Assembly (NCBI RefSeq): GCF_006152115.1
Contig: NZ_VDFU01000033.1
Span: 1-36,056, forward strand
Length of the DNA: 36,056 nucleotides
Direction: 5' to 3'
Source of the DNA: Rubellimicrobium rubrum
GTDB lineage: Bacteria > Pseudomonadota > Alphaproteobacteria > Rhodobacterales > Rhodobacteraceae
The notes beneath the pieces are model-generated. The model was not told the origin of the DNA and searched no databases. It saw only the letters and a list, made by a program, of their open reading frames with translations. Positions 24,591 through 31,789 of this stretch are shown here, one piece after another. How positions within the stretch are numbered: the stretch's first letter is position 1; each line of letters begins with the position of its first letter. A program made the translations under genes and the position numbers.

Positions 24591-25832
24591 CTAGCTTTGG
24601 ACCGAAACGCCCTTGCCAGGGAGCCCAGGCTCCCCAGTTGACCCTTCATCAGTCGAGGCGTTCAGCTCGCAATCTTCCCAAGAGCCTGACTCATTTGATC
24701 GCACCGCTGCCTCGACGAAGGCGACTCCGGCGGCGGCGTCCTTGACGGTCGGATAGCCAAGCATCCCGTCGGGAAGCACTTGGCCAGTTCGTCGGGCCTC
24801 CACCGCGAGGCCGAGCTCCGTGTAAAGGTTGGCCCAGGCTTCGAGGATACCCTCGGGGCAGCCGCGCGGCATCCGGGCGAGGCGGCGCGCCTCCGGGTAG
24901 AGGCCGCCTGCGAAGCCGGATTGATAGCGCTGCGCCGGGGCGTCGAAGGGCGTCACGATCAGCTCGTCGCCTCGTTCCTGGTTCCAGTCGAGGGCGGCCT
25001 TGGTGCCGAAGACCCGCAGCCGCAATCCGCACTGGTTCCCGATGGCGGCTTGGCTGACCATGAGCGTTCCCGGCACGCATCCGAAGCGCATGTGGCAGAA
25101 GGCGGTGTCTTCGAGGTCCTTCGGCTCGCCTGAGACGTGGAAGTCGGCGCGCACGCTCGTCGCCGGTTGGCCGGTGACGAAGCTCGCGAGGTGAACAGCG
25201 TGGGTCCCGATGTCGCCGGTGGTGAAGCTGCCGCCGCTGCGCGCGGGATCGACCCGCCAGGGCTGCTTGCCCCCAGCATCGGCGATCAGGGTCGCCGCGA
25301 ACTCCTGGAAGTATTCGACATGGATCTGCCGCAGATCGCCCAGCTCGCCGGCGCGGATCATGGCACGGGCCTGCCGGACCATGGAATAGGCCGCGTAGGC
25401 GTAGGTCACACCAAAGACGAGGCCGGAGGCCTGCTGCGCCTCCACGAGGCGCAGGGCGTCCTCCACGGTGGGCGCGAGAGGCTTGTCGCAGATGACGTCG
25501 ATTCCCTCAGCTAGGAAGGCCTCGGCCACGGGCGCGTGCAGGTGATTGGGCGTCACGATCGCCACGGCGTCGATGCCCTGCGGGTGCGCCGCTTCGGCGC
25601 GGGCCATGGTGCGGAAGTCGGCGTACGTCCGATCGGAGGGCAGCAGCCACTCCCGGCCGGATTGCCGGGCCCGGTCGGGGTCGGACGAAAGGGCACCGGC
25701 CACGATTTCCCAGCGGCTCGACAGCCGCGCAGCCTGGGCGTGGATGGCTCCGATAAAGGCGCCGGCGCCGCCGCCCACGAAGCCCAGCCGCATCAGCCGG
25801 GAAGGCGGCGGGAACGGCGTGAAAGTAGGCAT
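24591..25832 (-). CDS. MocA-like Gfo/Idh/MocA-family oxidoreductase
   Basis: This 413-residue dehydrogenase is larger than the other three of its superfamily here. The Rossmann loop is RLGFVGGGAGAFIGAIHAQA with the branch-typical WEIVAGALSSDPDRA. It then has VTPNHLHAPVAEAFL, CDKPLAPT with the catalytic Lys, and GGSFTTGDIGTHAVHLASF holding Asp and His. This branch is often found with sugar-isomerase TIM barrels and polyol importers. The last 25 residues (rich in Gly, Ser and Pro) extend beyond the usual fold. The start MPTFTPFPPP (ATG 25830-25832) is chosen because the loop begins 13 residues later; a longer frame overlaps the stem-loop upstream. A 139-base gap separates it from mocE. Confidence 0.87.
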   Translation of the reverse strand: MPTFTPFPPPSRLMRLGFVGGGAGAFIGAIHAQAARLSSRWEIVAGALSSDPDRARQSGREWLLPSDRTYADFRTMARAEAAHPQGIDAVAIVTPNHLHAPVAEAFLAEGIDVICDKPLAPTVEDALRLVEAQQASGLVFGVTYAYAAYSMVRQARAMIRAGELGDLRQIHVEYFQEFAATLIADAGGKQPWRVDPARSGGSFTTGDIGTHAVHLASFVTGQPATSVRADFHVSGEPKDLEDTAFCHMRFGCVPGTLMVSQAAIGNQCGLRLRVFGTKAALDWNQERGDELIVTPFDAPAQRYQSGFAGGLYPEARRLARMPRGCPEGILEAWANLYTELGLAVEARRTGQVLPDGMLGYPTVKDAAAGVAFVEAAVRSNESGSWEDCELNASTDEGSTGEPGLPGKGVSVQS

Positions 25833-25886
25833 GGTCACGGATGTTTCCTTGTCACGGACGCGTGCTTGGCTCGGCAAAAGGGAGGA

Positions 25887-25916
25887 GCCGGCCCTAGGAG
25901 ATGCTCTAGGGCCGGC
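25887..25916 (-). repeat. Perfect 11-bp stem-loop after binding protein 2
   Basis: GCCGGCCCTAG (25887-25897) pairs exactly with CTAGGGCCGGC (25906-25916) across an 8-base loop, starting 10 bases beyond the binding-protein stop. There is no U-tract. As at the first binding-protein gene, it probably stabilises the upstream message or partly terminates transcription. Confidence 0.7.
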
Positions 25917-25926
25917 GGCTGGCTTA

Positions 25927-26907
25927 TCAGCGTGCCCCGGCCGCGACGCCGGCAATGGTCGCCTCGATGTTGCTGCTGTCCACGATGCCGGGCCCGGTCA
26001 GGATCGGGGCCGTGGGTACATCAAGGCCGTAGTTGACGTAGCCGTTGAGGAGCGACACCGCGAGGTAACCCTGGAGGTAGGGTTGTTGGTCGATGGCGAA
26101 GAGCTGATCGCCCGCCTTGATCCGGTCAAGCGTACCCTGGTTCATGTCAAAGGTGCCGAGCGCGACGCGATCGCCCACGCCGGCCTGGCTGACTGCGATG
26201 GCCGCGCTGTCGGCGTCGCCCGCACTGATGGTGACGAGGCCATCCACGGTGTCGTCCTTGAGGAGCACGGCCTTGATCGCCTCGGCAACTGCAGTCGGGT
26301 TGCCGAAGCTGCTCGCAGGCAGAGGCAGTTGAGTGGAGATCCCGCCGTTCTCGGCCATACCCTCGGCGATGCCTTGGCAGCGGGCCTCGAGGCTCGCGGC
26401 ACCCGGGATCGTGTTGACGCAGATAACGTTCTTGGCCCCGTGCTCTGCGAGGTAGGCCCCACCTGCGCGGCCAGCTTCGGAGTCATCGCTGCCGATGTAA
26501 TTCATGGCACCAAGCTCTTCGGCCTTCGCGAAACCGCCGGCGTTATAGATGATCACAGGGATTCCAGCATCCACCGCCGTCTTGAAGGCGTCGTCCATGG
26601 CCTCGGGCACCCAGTCGGGAGCGACGATGGCATCGGGAGACTGACTGATTGCCGTTCGGATCAAGTCGGCCGCGTCCGCGCCGAGATTGTCGTAGGTCTG
26701 CGGGCCGAGCCAAGTGACAGAGCCACCCTGAGCCTGAACAACCAGGCCCGCGTCCTCGGCGCCGCGTTTGACGATGGACCAGAATGGGTCGTCTGACTTG
26801 CCGCCTACCACGAAGATGTTGGCGCCATCCTGGGCGGCGGCAGCCGTGGCAAACCCTACGAGGGCCGTGGCTGCAAGGAGCGCCCGCAGGCGCATCGTGG
26901 CCGTCAT
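25927..26907 (-). CDS. Periplasmic sugar/inositol-binding protein 2
   Basis: This 326-residue protein is a close paralogue of binding protein 1: same length, the same mature start DGANIFVVGGKSDDPFWS, and the same GPDW/APDWVPEAMDDAF and VIIYNAGGF cleft segments. It has a signal peptide (MRLRALLAATALVGFATAAAA). Differences concentrate in the middle third, around EAGRAGGAYLAEHGAKN and the LPLPASSFGNPTAV region, consistent with a changed ligand. A GGAGGAG site precedes the ATG at 26905-26907. No permease or ATPase gene accompanies it, so it likely docks on the importer of operon 1. In context its ligand may be the substituted inositol that operon 2 processes. Confidence 0.9.
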   Translation of the reverse strand: MTATMRLRALLAATALVGFATAAAAQDGANIFVVGGKSDDPFWSIVKRGAEDAGLVVQAQGGSVTWLGPQTYDNLGADAADLIRTAISQSPDAIVAPDWVPEAMDDAFKTAVDAGIPVIIYNAGGFAKAEELGAMNYIGSDDSEAGRAGGAYLAEHGAKNVICVNTIPGAASLEARCQGIAEGMAENGGISTQLPLPASSFGNPTAVAEAIKAVLLKDDTVDGLVTISAGDADSAAIAVSQAGVGDRVALGTFDMNQGTLDRIKAGDQLFAIDQQPYLQGYLAVSLLNGYVNYGLDVPTAPILTGPGIVDSSNIEATIAGVAAGAR

Positions 26908-27043
26908 TCTCTGTCTCCTCCCTGGGCCGCCGTGAGCGGCGTTTGTCGTTGTTCGCGGCCTGACGCCGTCTTGGTGTTGGATCGGCTTGAAAGTAATGGG
27001 TTGCCCGACATTCTCCGTCGGCCGGACGCCTATGCTGCTTGCA

Positions 27044-28078
27044 TCACTCGGCAGGGGTCTGCCGCGCCTTAGCCTGTTTGGCGTTCATGCGCTCGACCTT
27101 CTTCTGGTAGCGGGCCTCCATGCGGGCCTCGCCTTCCTTGCTGCCGTCGTGCCAGGTGCCGAACCACTGATCGAGCGGAATGAGCCCATCGCCGCCGTAG
27201 TTCACCTCGAAATGCTTGTGGTGGAGGTAGTGGGTGTAGGCATGACCATCCATCACAGTGTCTTCCGTGAGCTCCAGCCGATGGAAGCCCAGATGGCCGT
27301 TCACTGCCCCAAAGCCCGCCATATGGAGCTGGAACAGACCGACGATCGGGTTCGAGGGGATCACGAGGTGCCAGAGCGCCACCGCGTGGTAGAGGAAGCC
27401 CTCCACCGGGTGCATCGACAACGACGACCAGGGCGACGGGTTCACCGAGTTGTGGTGGACCGAGTGGATCCACTTGTAGAGCGGGCCCCAGTGGATCAGC
27501 CGGTGGATGCAGAAGAAGTGGACTTCGTGAATTATGGGCGCCGCGAGCACCAGGAGAGCCAAGTAGACCGGGTGGTCGGCCCAGCCGAGCCATGGGACAT
27601 AGCCGTTGGCGAAGCACCAGAGCATGAACACCTCGACCACTGTCCAGAGCGGGATCGAGATGAAGAAGCTGCGCAGGAAGTTGTCGATGTTCTGGCTTTG
27701 GAACCAGAACACGTCCGAGGGCTGCTCGGCGGGGAACTTGCCGTTATACTTGAAGCGCCGCTCCTGCTTCTGGAGCACGTAATAGCGCAGCTCGAAGATG
27801 CCGTAGAAGACGAAGATGGCGGCCGCGTTCACCGCGTAAAGCCAGAGCGCCCAACCCCAGGACAGGGTCTGCAGGGTCTCCAAGTCAGGAATGACAAGAT
27901 ACCAGTAGGCGAGCGTGGTCGCCATGTGGAAGGCGTTCCACGGCCAGACGTACTCCAGCGCGAAGCGGCCCAGGTCACGCAGACCGAAGGCACCGCGCCA
28001 GAACGGCGGCAGCGCGACGGTCTCGTGAGGGGTGAAGTCACCCCGCTTGTTGCGTTTGCCGAATCTGAGATCGTCCAT
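27044..28078 (-). CDS. Membrane di-iron hydroxylase, fatty-acid hydroxylase/sterol desaturase family
   Basis: This 344-residue integral membrane protein has four or more hydrophobic helices (about 50-65, 75-98, 138-160, 170-190). The family's three histidine clusters are complete: His192-x3-His196, His205-x2-His208-His209, and His283-x2-His286-His287. They bind a di-iron centre that activates O2 for hydroxylation. Start MDDLRFGKRN (ATG 28076-28078) has a GGAGAG site. It is the first gene of operon 2, divergent from regulator 2, and shares the operon with the MocE-type ferredoxin, a plausible electron donor. In the rhizopine system the MocD oxygenase is a different di-iron family (desaturase/alkane-hydroxylase-like), so this would be an analogous, not orthologous, oxygenase. 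A lipid hydroxylase role is the main alternative. Confidence 0.88.
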   Translation of the reverse strand: MDDLRFGKRNKRGDFTPHETVALPPFWRGAFGLRDLGRFALEYVWPWNAFHMATTLAYWYLVIPDLETLQTLSWGWALWLYAVNAAAIFVFYGIFELRYYVLQKQERRFKYNGKFPAEQPSDVFWFQSQNIDNFLRSFFISIPLWTVVEVFMLWCFANGYVPWLGWADHPVYLALLVLAAPIIHEVHFFCIHRLIHWGPLYKWIHSVHHNSVNPSPWSSLSMHPVEGFLYHAVALWHLVIPSNPIVGLFQLHMAGFGAVNGHLGFHRLELTEDTVMDGHAYTHYLHHKHFEVNYGGDGLIPLDQWFGTWHDGSKEGEARMEARYQKKVERMNAKQAKARQTPAE

Positions 28079-28197
28079 CACGTCTCTCCGTTCGTCTTGG
28101 AAGTTCAGCGGGGCTGCGACTTGTCCTGGGTCGCCTTGCGACGCCGTCCTGCTCGACCACTGTCTTTGCGATACATCGAACTTCGTCGCTGATAACA

Positions 28198-28225
28198 TTG
28201 ACAGCCAAGCACAGTCTCCTAGAAG
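28198..28225 (+). promoter_or_regulatory. Candidate promoter of regulator 2
   Basis: A perfect TTGACA (28198-28203) is followed after 16 bases by TAGAAG (28220-28225). It reads toward the regulator gene and its -10 lies inside the GTCTCCT/AGGAGAC palindrome, allowing autoregulation. Inferred from sequence only. Confidence 0.45.
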
Positions 28226-28283
28226 TTGTCAGGAGACGTCATTTTCCGTCATTCTTGTCTTTTCTCCCGGATGAAGAAATGAC
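28214..28283. promoter_or_regulatory. Candidate operators between oxygenase and regulator 2
   Basis: Two kinds of symmetric sites are visible. GTCTCCT (28214-28220) mirrors AGGAGAC (28231-28237). Two direct copies of CGTCATT (28237-28243 and 28247-28253, ten bases apart) mirror AATGAC (28278-28283). The TCATT...AATGA half-sites match those of palindrome 1 at the first regulator gene, with spacers of 24 and 34 bases against 14 there. Confidence 0.55.
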
Positions 28284-28307
28284 AGTCTCTTTCAAAGGAG
28301 AGATGCC

Positions 28308-29327
28308 ATAGGCCGTCGGGTTACCATAGATGACTTAGCCGAGGCCGCTGGCGTGAGTGTCTCAACAGTGGACCGCGTGCTAACCGGTCGAGCCAAAGTG
28401 CGCCCGAAAACAGCAGAACGGGTCCTCGCTGCCGCCGAGGCGATAGGTTTCTATGCGGCTCCCATCCTGCGAGAGCGGCTGGAAACTGTGCAACCTGTGC
28501 ATCGCCTCGGCGTGCTCCTCCAACAGTCGAGCCGCACCTTCTACAGGATGCTCGCGGAGGCGCTTTCTGAGGCGGCCGCGGGCGACCCTGGCTTAGGTCT
28601 AGACATTGCTCATATGGACGACCTCTCGCCCGAAGCAGTAGCGGCGCGCATGATGGAGATGGGATCGAACGTCCAAGCGCTGGCCGTGGTCTCTGCCGAA
28701 CATCCCCGCATCACTGAGGCAATCGAAAAACTCGCTAGCAAAGGCGTCCGCACTGTGGCGCTCATATCGGCTCTTACCGCTCCCTCAGGCGTCGCCTACG
28801 TCGGCCTCGACGCTTGGAAGGTGGGCCGCACTGCCGGCTGGGCCTGCGCTCGGCTCGCTCGTACACCAGGCCGCCTAGGCATCTTAGTCGGGAACCACCG
28901 CTACCGCTGCCAAGAGCTCAATGAGTCAGGGTTTCGCTCATACCTGCGCGAACATGCCCCTAGCTTTACCGTTCTCGAGCCGCTGACAACTTTCGAGGAT
29001 CGTGTGGTCGCGCGTGAGCAGACCGAGAGACTGCTGGCGGCTGAGCCTGACCTAGCTGGGCTTTATGTTGCGGGCGGCGGCATCACTGGAGCGCTAGCTG
29101 CGGTTCGGGACGCTGCCCGTGAGAGCCTTGTGGTGGTAGGCTATGAAAGGATGCCCACGACCACGACTGGCCTCCTCGACGGCACACTTGACTTCGTGAT
29201 CGCGCATCCCCTCCAGCGCCTGGCAACCGAATGCCTAGAGGCGCTGCTGCAATGCGCCCAAGATCCCAACTATCGGCCGAACGATCGCGTCGTACCCTTC
29301 GAACTTGTGACGTCTGAAAGTCTATGA
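28308..29327 (+). CDS. LacI-family transcriptional regulator 2, no ATG/GTG/TTG at the expected start
   Basis: This about 339-residue paralogue of regulator 1 shares the LLQQSSR, LVGNHRYRCQE and GLYVAGGGITGAL segments and the C-terminal VPFELVTSESL. The intact HTH (RRVTIDDLAEAAGVSVSTVDRVLTG) begins before the first standard start codon (GTG 28353), which would remove half of it. In frame, ATA at 28308 lies 7 bases after AAGGAG and gives a normal LacI N-terminus; the stop TGA at 28272-28274 excludes anything further upstream. The ATG at 28303 is out of frame and meets TAG after two codons. Either ATA is used as a rare start, the ATG has mutated, or the sequence lacks a base. It is divergent from operon 2 and is its likely regulator. 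Confidence 0.85.
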   Translation: MGRRVTIDDLAEAAGVSVSTVDRVLTGRAKVRPKTAERVLAAAEAIGFYAAPILRERLETVQPVHRLGVLLQQSSRTFYRMLAEALSEAAAGDPGLGLDIAHMDDLSPEAVAARMMEMGSNVQALAVVSAEHPRITEAIEKLASKGVRTVALISALTAPSGVAYVGLDAWKVGRTAGWACARLARTPGRLGILVGNHRYRCQELNESGFRSYLREHAPSFTVLEPLTTFEDRVVAREQTERLLAAEPDLAGLYVAGGGITGALAAVRDAARESLVVVGYERMPTTTTGLLDGTLDFVIAHPLQRLATECLEALLQCAQDPNYRPNDRVVPFELVTSESL

Positions 29328-29873
29328 AGCGAGGAAGATACAGTCCGAGCTGCAGGCCTACTTCCTCGACAGCCTCTTAGCGAAGGCCGAGAAGCGGCAG
29401 GCCTCGCGCCGTGGGTCACGGCATTGCCCAGAAGGTTGGACAGGAGCTGCCCGATGCGCAGCGGGTCACACCGGAGGGGCCAGGGTAGATCCAGCGCAAG
29501 TTCAATCCTTTGCTCCGAGGCGGCGGCTCCACAGGACGTGCCTCCTCGCTAGGCCCAGAGCTGCAGCAACCCGACAACGATGCGCCTGATGAAGTGGTCT
29601 CCTAATCTCCCCTGACGTGGAGCTCAGATCCTGCCTACCTCTGCGCATATATAATCCGCACAGCCCAACTCATTGATCGACTGAGGTCGAGAACTGGCTG
29701 CGTCTTTCAAGATGGGCGCACAGTGTCAGAGTCCTTGTTGGCGCCAAGCTACCGGTTCGACGGACATGGTCTCTGCCCAGGAACAGCAACCAGCTTTCTT
29801 GCATCCGACGGAAGTCGCTCCAAGTCGCGTTCAAGAGGCCACACAACGCCCCATCCGACGCCAGGAGGCTCCC
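29328..29873. other. Gene-poor spacer with decayed coding sequence
   Basis: This 546-base region between regulator 2 and the dioxygenase has no intact gene. It contains a histidine-kinase fragment on the minus strand (29409-29545) and, just before the dioxygenase, a good ribosome-binding site (AGGAGG, 29863-29868). The open frame running through 29712-29873 ahead of the Tat signal looks non-coding. Confidence 0.6.
29409..29545 (-). pseudogene. Histidine-kinase HATPase remnant
   Basis: Read on the minus strand this stretch gives EQRIELALDLPWPLRC and then DPLRIGQLLSNLLGNAVTHG, the N-box region of a sensor-kinase ATPase domain. An in-frame TAG lies shortly upstream and the match stops right after the N box, with no G boxes. 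It is a truncated, dead fragment of a kinase unrelated in subfamily to the intact one at 1.1 kb. Its presence suggests a deletion or insertion scar here. Confidence 0.65.
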
Positions 29874-30731
29874 ATGGCCCGACCCGACCCGACCCGCCGC
29901 GCCCTTCTGGCCTCTTTGGCCGCCTCGCCGGCGGTGATGCTGGGCGCGCGTCCCTCGCTTGCGCAGGAGGCTGCTGCTACAGGTGCGGGGCTGATCTCGC
30001 CCAATGTCTGCATGCTGGCCACCGAGGTCACCGAGGGGCCCTACTACACCGACCCCGAGCTTGTCCGCGCCGACATCACCGAGGGTAAGGAAGGCGCTGC
30101 GATGGACATGATGATCCAAGTCGTGGACGCCGCCTGCCAGCCCCTGGCCGGAGCGCGCGTGGACATCTGGCATTGCGACGCTCAGGGCAACTACTCGGGC
30201 TATGCCAACCAGGGCTCGGACGGCACCGTGGACACCTCTGCCGAGACCTTCCTGCGCGGAACCCAGATTGCGGACGAGCGCGGGATCGTGACCTTCCAGA
30301 GCATCTACCCGGGCTGGTATCGGGGCCGGACCACGCATATCCACCACAAGGTGTTCGTAGACGAGACCAACGTGCTCACGGGGCAGATCTTCTTCCCCGA
30401 CGCGCTGTCGCAGTATCTCTATGACAACGTGCCGCCCTACAACGACCGGGCCTCGGCCCGTGACACGGTGAACGCCAACGACCACATCGCCGAAGACGCT
30501 GGCGAGGGCGCCTATGCCGCCGTGCGCGAGGCACCGGACCGCTATGTGGCCACCCTGGTGATCGGCGTGGACCCGACAGCGGTGAGCCAAGGCGGTGGCC
30601 CTGGCGGAGATGGACAGCCGGGCGAGCCGCCGCCGGAAGGTGGACCGCCTCCAGGCGAAGGCGAAGCGCCTCAGGGCAACCTCGGCGGCAACAGCGCCGG
30701 ACCCGCCACGCTGGTGCCGGGTCAGGAATGA
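29874..30731 (+). CDS. Tat-exported intradiol ring-cleavage dioxygenase-like protein
   Basis: This 285-residue protein has a twin-arginine-type signal (PTRRALLASLAASPAVMLG, cut near LAQ), so it should be folded before export. The fold is that of the intradiol dioxygenase / protocatechuate 3,4-dioxygenase beta-like family: TEGPYYTDPELVRADITEG, VDIWHCDAQGNYSGY, and YPGWYRGRTTHIHHKV, which supplies the Tyr and two His iron ligands; another Tyr comes from GNYSGY. Exported members are common but their substrates are largely unknown. A Gly/Pro-rich tail of about 45 residues ends the protein. The ATG at 29874 has AGGAGG at ideal spacing; an upstream in-frame start would bury the signal peptide. It has no catechol-pathway neighbours. 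Confidence 0.88.
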   Translation: MARPDPTRRALLASLAASPAVMLGARPSLAQEAAATGAGLISPNVCMLATEVTEGPYYTDPELVRADITEGKEGAAMDMMIQVVDAACQPLAGARVDIWHCDAQGNYSGYANQGSDGTVDTSAETFLRGTQIADERGIVTFQSIYPGWYRGRTTHIHHKVFVDETNVLTGQIFFPDALSQYLYDNVPPYNDRASARDTVNANDHIAEDAGEGAYAAVREAPDRYVATLVIGVDPTAVSQGGGPGGDGQPGEPPPEGGPPPGEGEAPQGNLGGNSAGPATLVPGQE

Positions 30732-30772
30732 CCGGCCTCTTTGCTTAACAGCCAGTCAGGTGGCTTTTTCCC

Positions 30773-31180
30773 ATGCTCCTAGCTTTGCGCCGCCATCCCT
30801 GGCTCACGGCCGCGTTCTTCCTCTTCACCGCCCTGGCGCTCTGGCTCCTTGTCGAGACGTTCGATCATGCGCGCGGCTGGCATGGCGCACCGGAGGAGGA
30901 GGTCCGACCCTGGATGACCGTGGGCTATGTGGGCCGCTCCTGGGAGCTCGATCCTCGCGCCATCGACGGCGTAGCGGACCTGCCGCTCCCCGAAGAGGCC
31001 GGCCGGCCCCTGACCCTGCAAGAGATTGCCGACCGGCGCGGTGTGCCGGTGGAGGACATCGTCGTCCTTGTCGAAGAGGCTATCCGCACGTTGCGTGAGG
31101 AGGAACGAGCGGAAGGGCGGGACGACAGACCCGGCAGCGCGCTGGACGAGCTTGGCCACCGCGAAGGCTCAGCTCCGTGA
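30773..31180 (+). CDS. Small membrane-anchored protein upstream of DedA
   Basis: This 135-residue protein has one N-terminal membrane helix (about 9-27, WLTAAFFLFTALALWLL) followed by a soluble part with WMTVGYVGRSWELDP and a short helix-turn-helix-like stretch (TLQEIADRRGVPVEDIVVLVEEAIRTL). I do not recognise a named family. The last codons overlap the GTG of the DedA gene (GTGA at 31177-31180), so the two were a coupled pair, suggesting a shared role in the membrane. The partner is now broken. Confidence 0.75.
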   Translation: MLLALRRHPWLTAAFFLFTALALWLLVETFDHARGWHGAPEEEVRPWMTVGYVGRSWELDPRAIDGVADLPLPEEAGRPLTLQEIADRRGVPVEDIVVLVEEAIRTLREEERAEGRDDRPGSALDELGHREGSAP

Positions 31181-31770
31181 CCGAATGGCTCCTGGCCCTG
31201 GTTCCCACATGGGGGCCGTGGCTCCTTGCAGCCTGCACCTACCTCGCGTGCCTGGCCCTGCCGGTGCCCGCCTCGATCCTGCTCCTGGCCGCTGGGGGCT
31301 TCGCGGCGGCCGGAGACCTCTCGCTTGTAGCTGCCATTATCGCGACGCTCGCGGCCGCCTTCCTGGGCGACCAGACCATGTATGCCGTCGGTCGACGCGG
31401 CGGAGCTGGGCTTCTCGACCGCATGGGGAGCCGGGCACAGCCTATCGCGCGGGCGCGCGACCTGCTTGCCCGGCGGGGCGCCGTGGTGGTGTTCCTGTCG
31501 CGGTGGCTAATCTCGGCGCTTGGGCCTTATGTGAACCTTGCGGCCGGAGCCTCGGGCATGGGCTGGGCCCGCTTCACCTTCTGAGGCCTCTTGGGCGAGG
31601 CGGTGTGGCTCGGGCTCTACCTGGGGCTTGGCTATGCCTTCACTGGCAACCTGGAGGCCGCCTCGGTCTTCGCGTTGCGCATCCTTCTGCTCCTCGGGGT
31701 CGCGGCAGTGGCCGTAGGGCTCGGCCTCTGGCTGCGCGCCGCAATCAGAGCAGACCCGGCGGGAACCTGA
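31177..31770 (+). pseudogene. DedA-family membrane protein interrupted by a TGA codon
   Basis: The frame encodes a DedA-type protein (undecaprenyl-phosphate/phospholipid flippase family) of 197 residues: TWGPWLLAACTYLACLALPVPASILLLAAGG, FLGDQTMYAVGRRGG, and VVVFLSRWLISALGPYVNLAAGASGM. After RFTF a TGA (31582-31584, codon 136) stops translation. The same frame then continues as GLLGEAVWLGLYLGLGYAF and further hydrophobic sequence to a TGA at 31768-31770. Family members have Trp or a similar residue at this position, so TGG to TGA is the simplest explanation. The truncated product lacks its last two membrane helices. Start is GTG overlapping the upstream gene. Confidence 0.85.
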
Positions 31771-31789
31771 CGCATATGTATTTCAAGAA

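Noticed and set aside
31582-31584. TGA in DedA as a selenocysteine or recoded codon
   Set aside because: No selenocysteine machinery or stem-loop is evident, and many intact genes here end in TGA, so recoding is unlikely.
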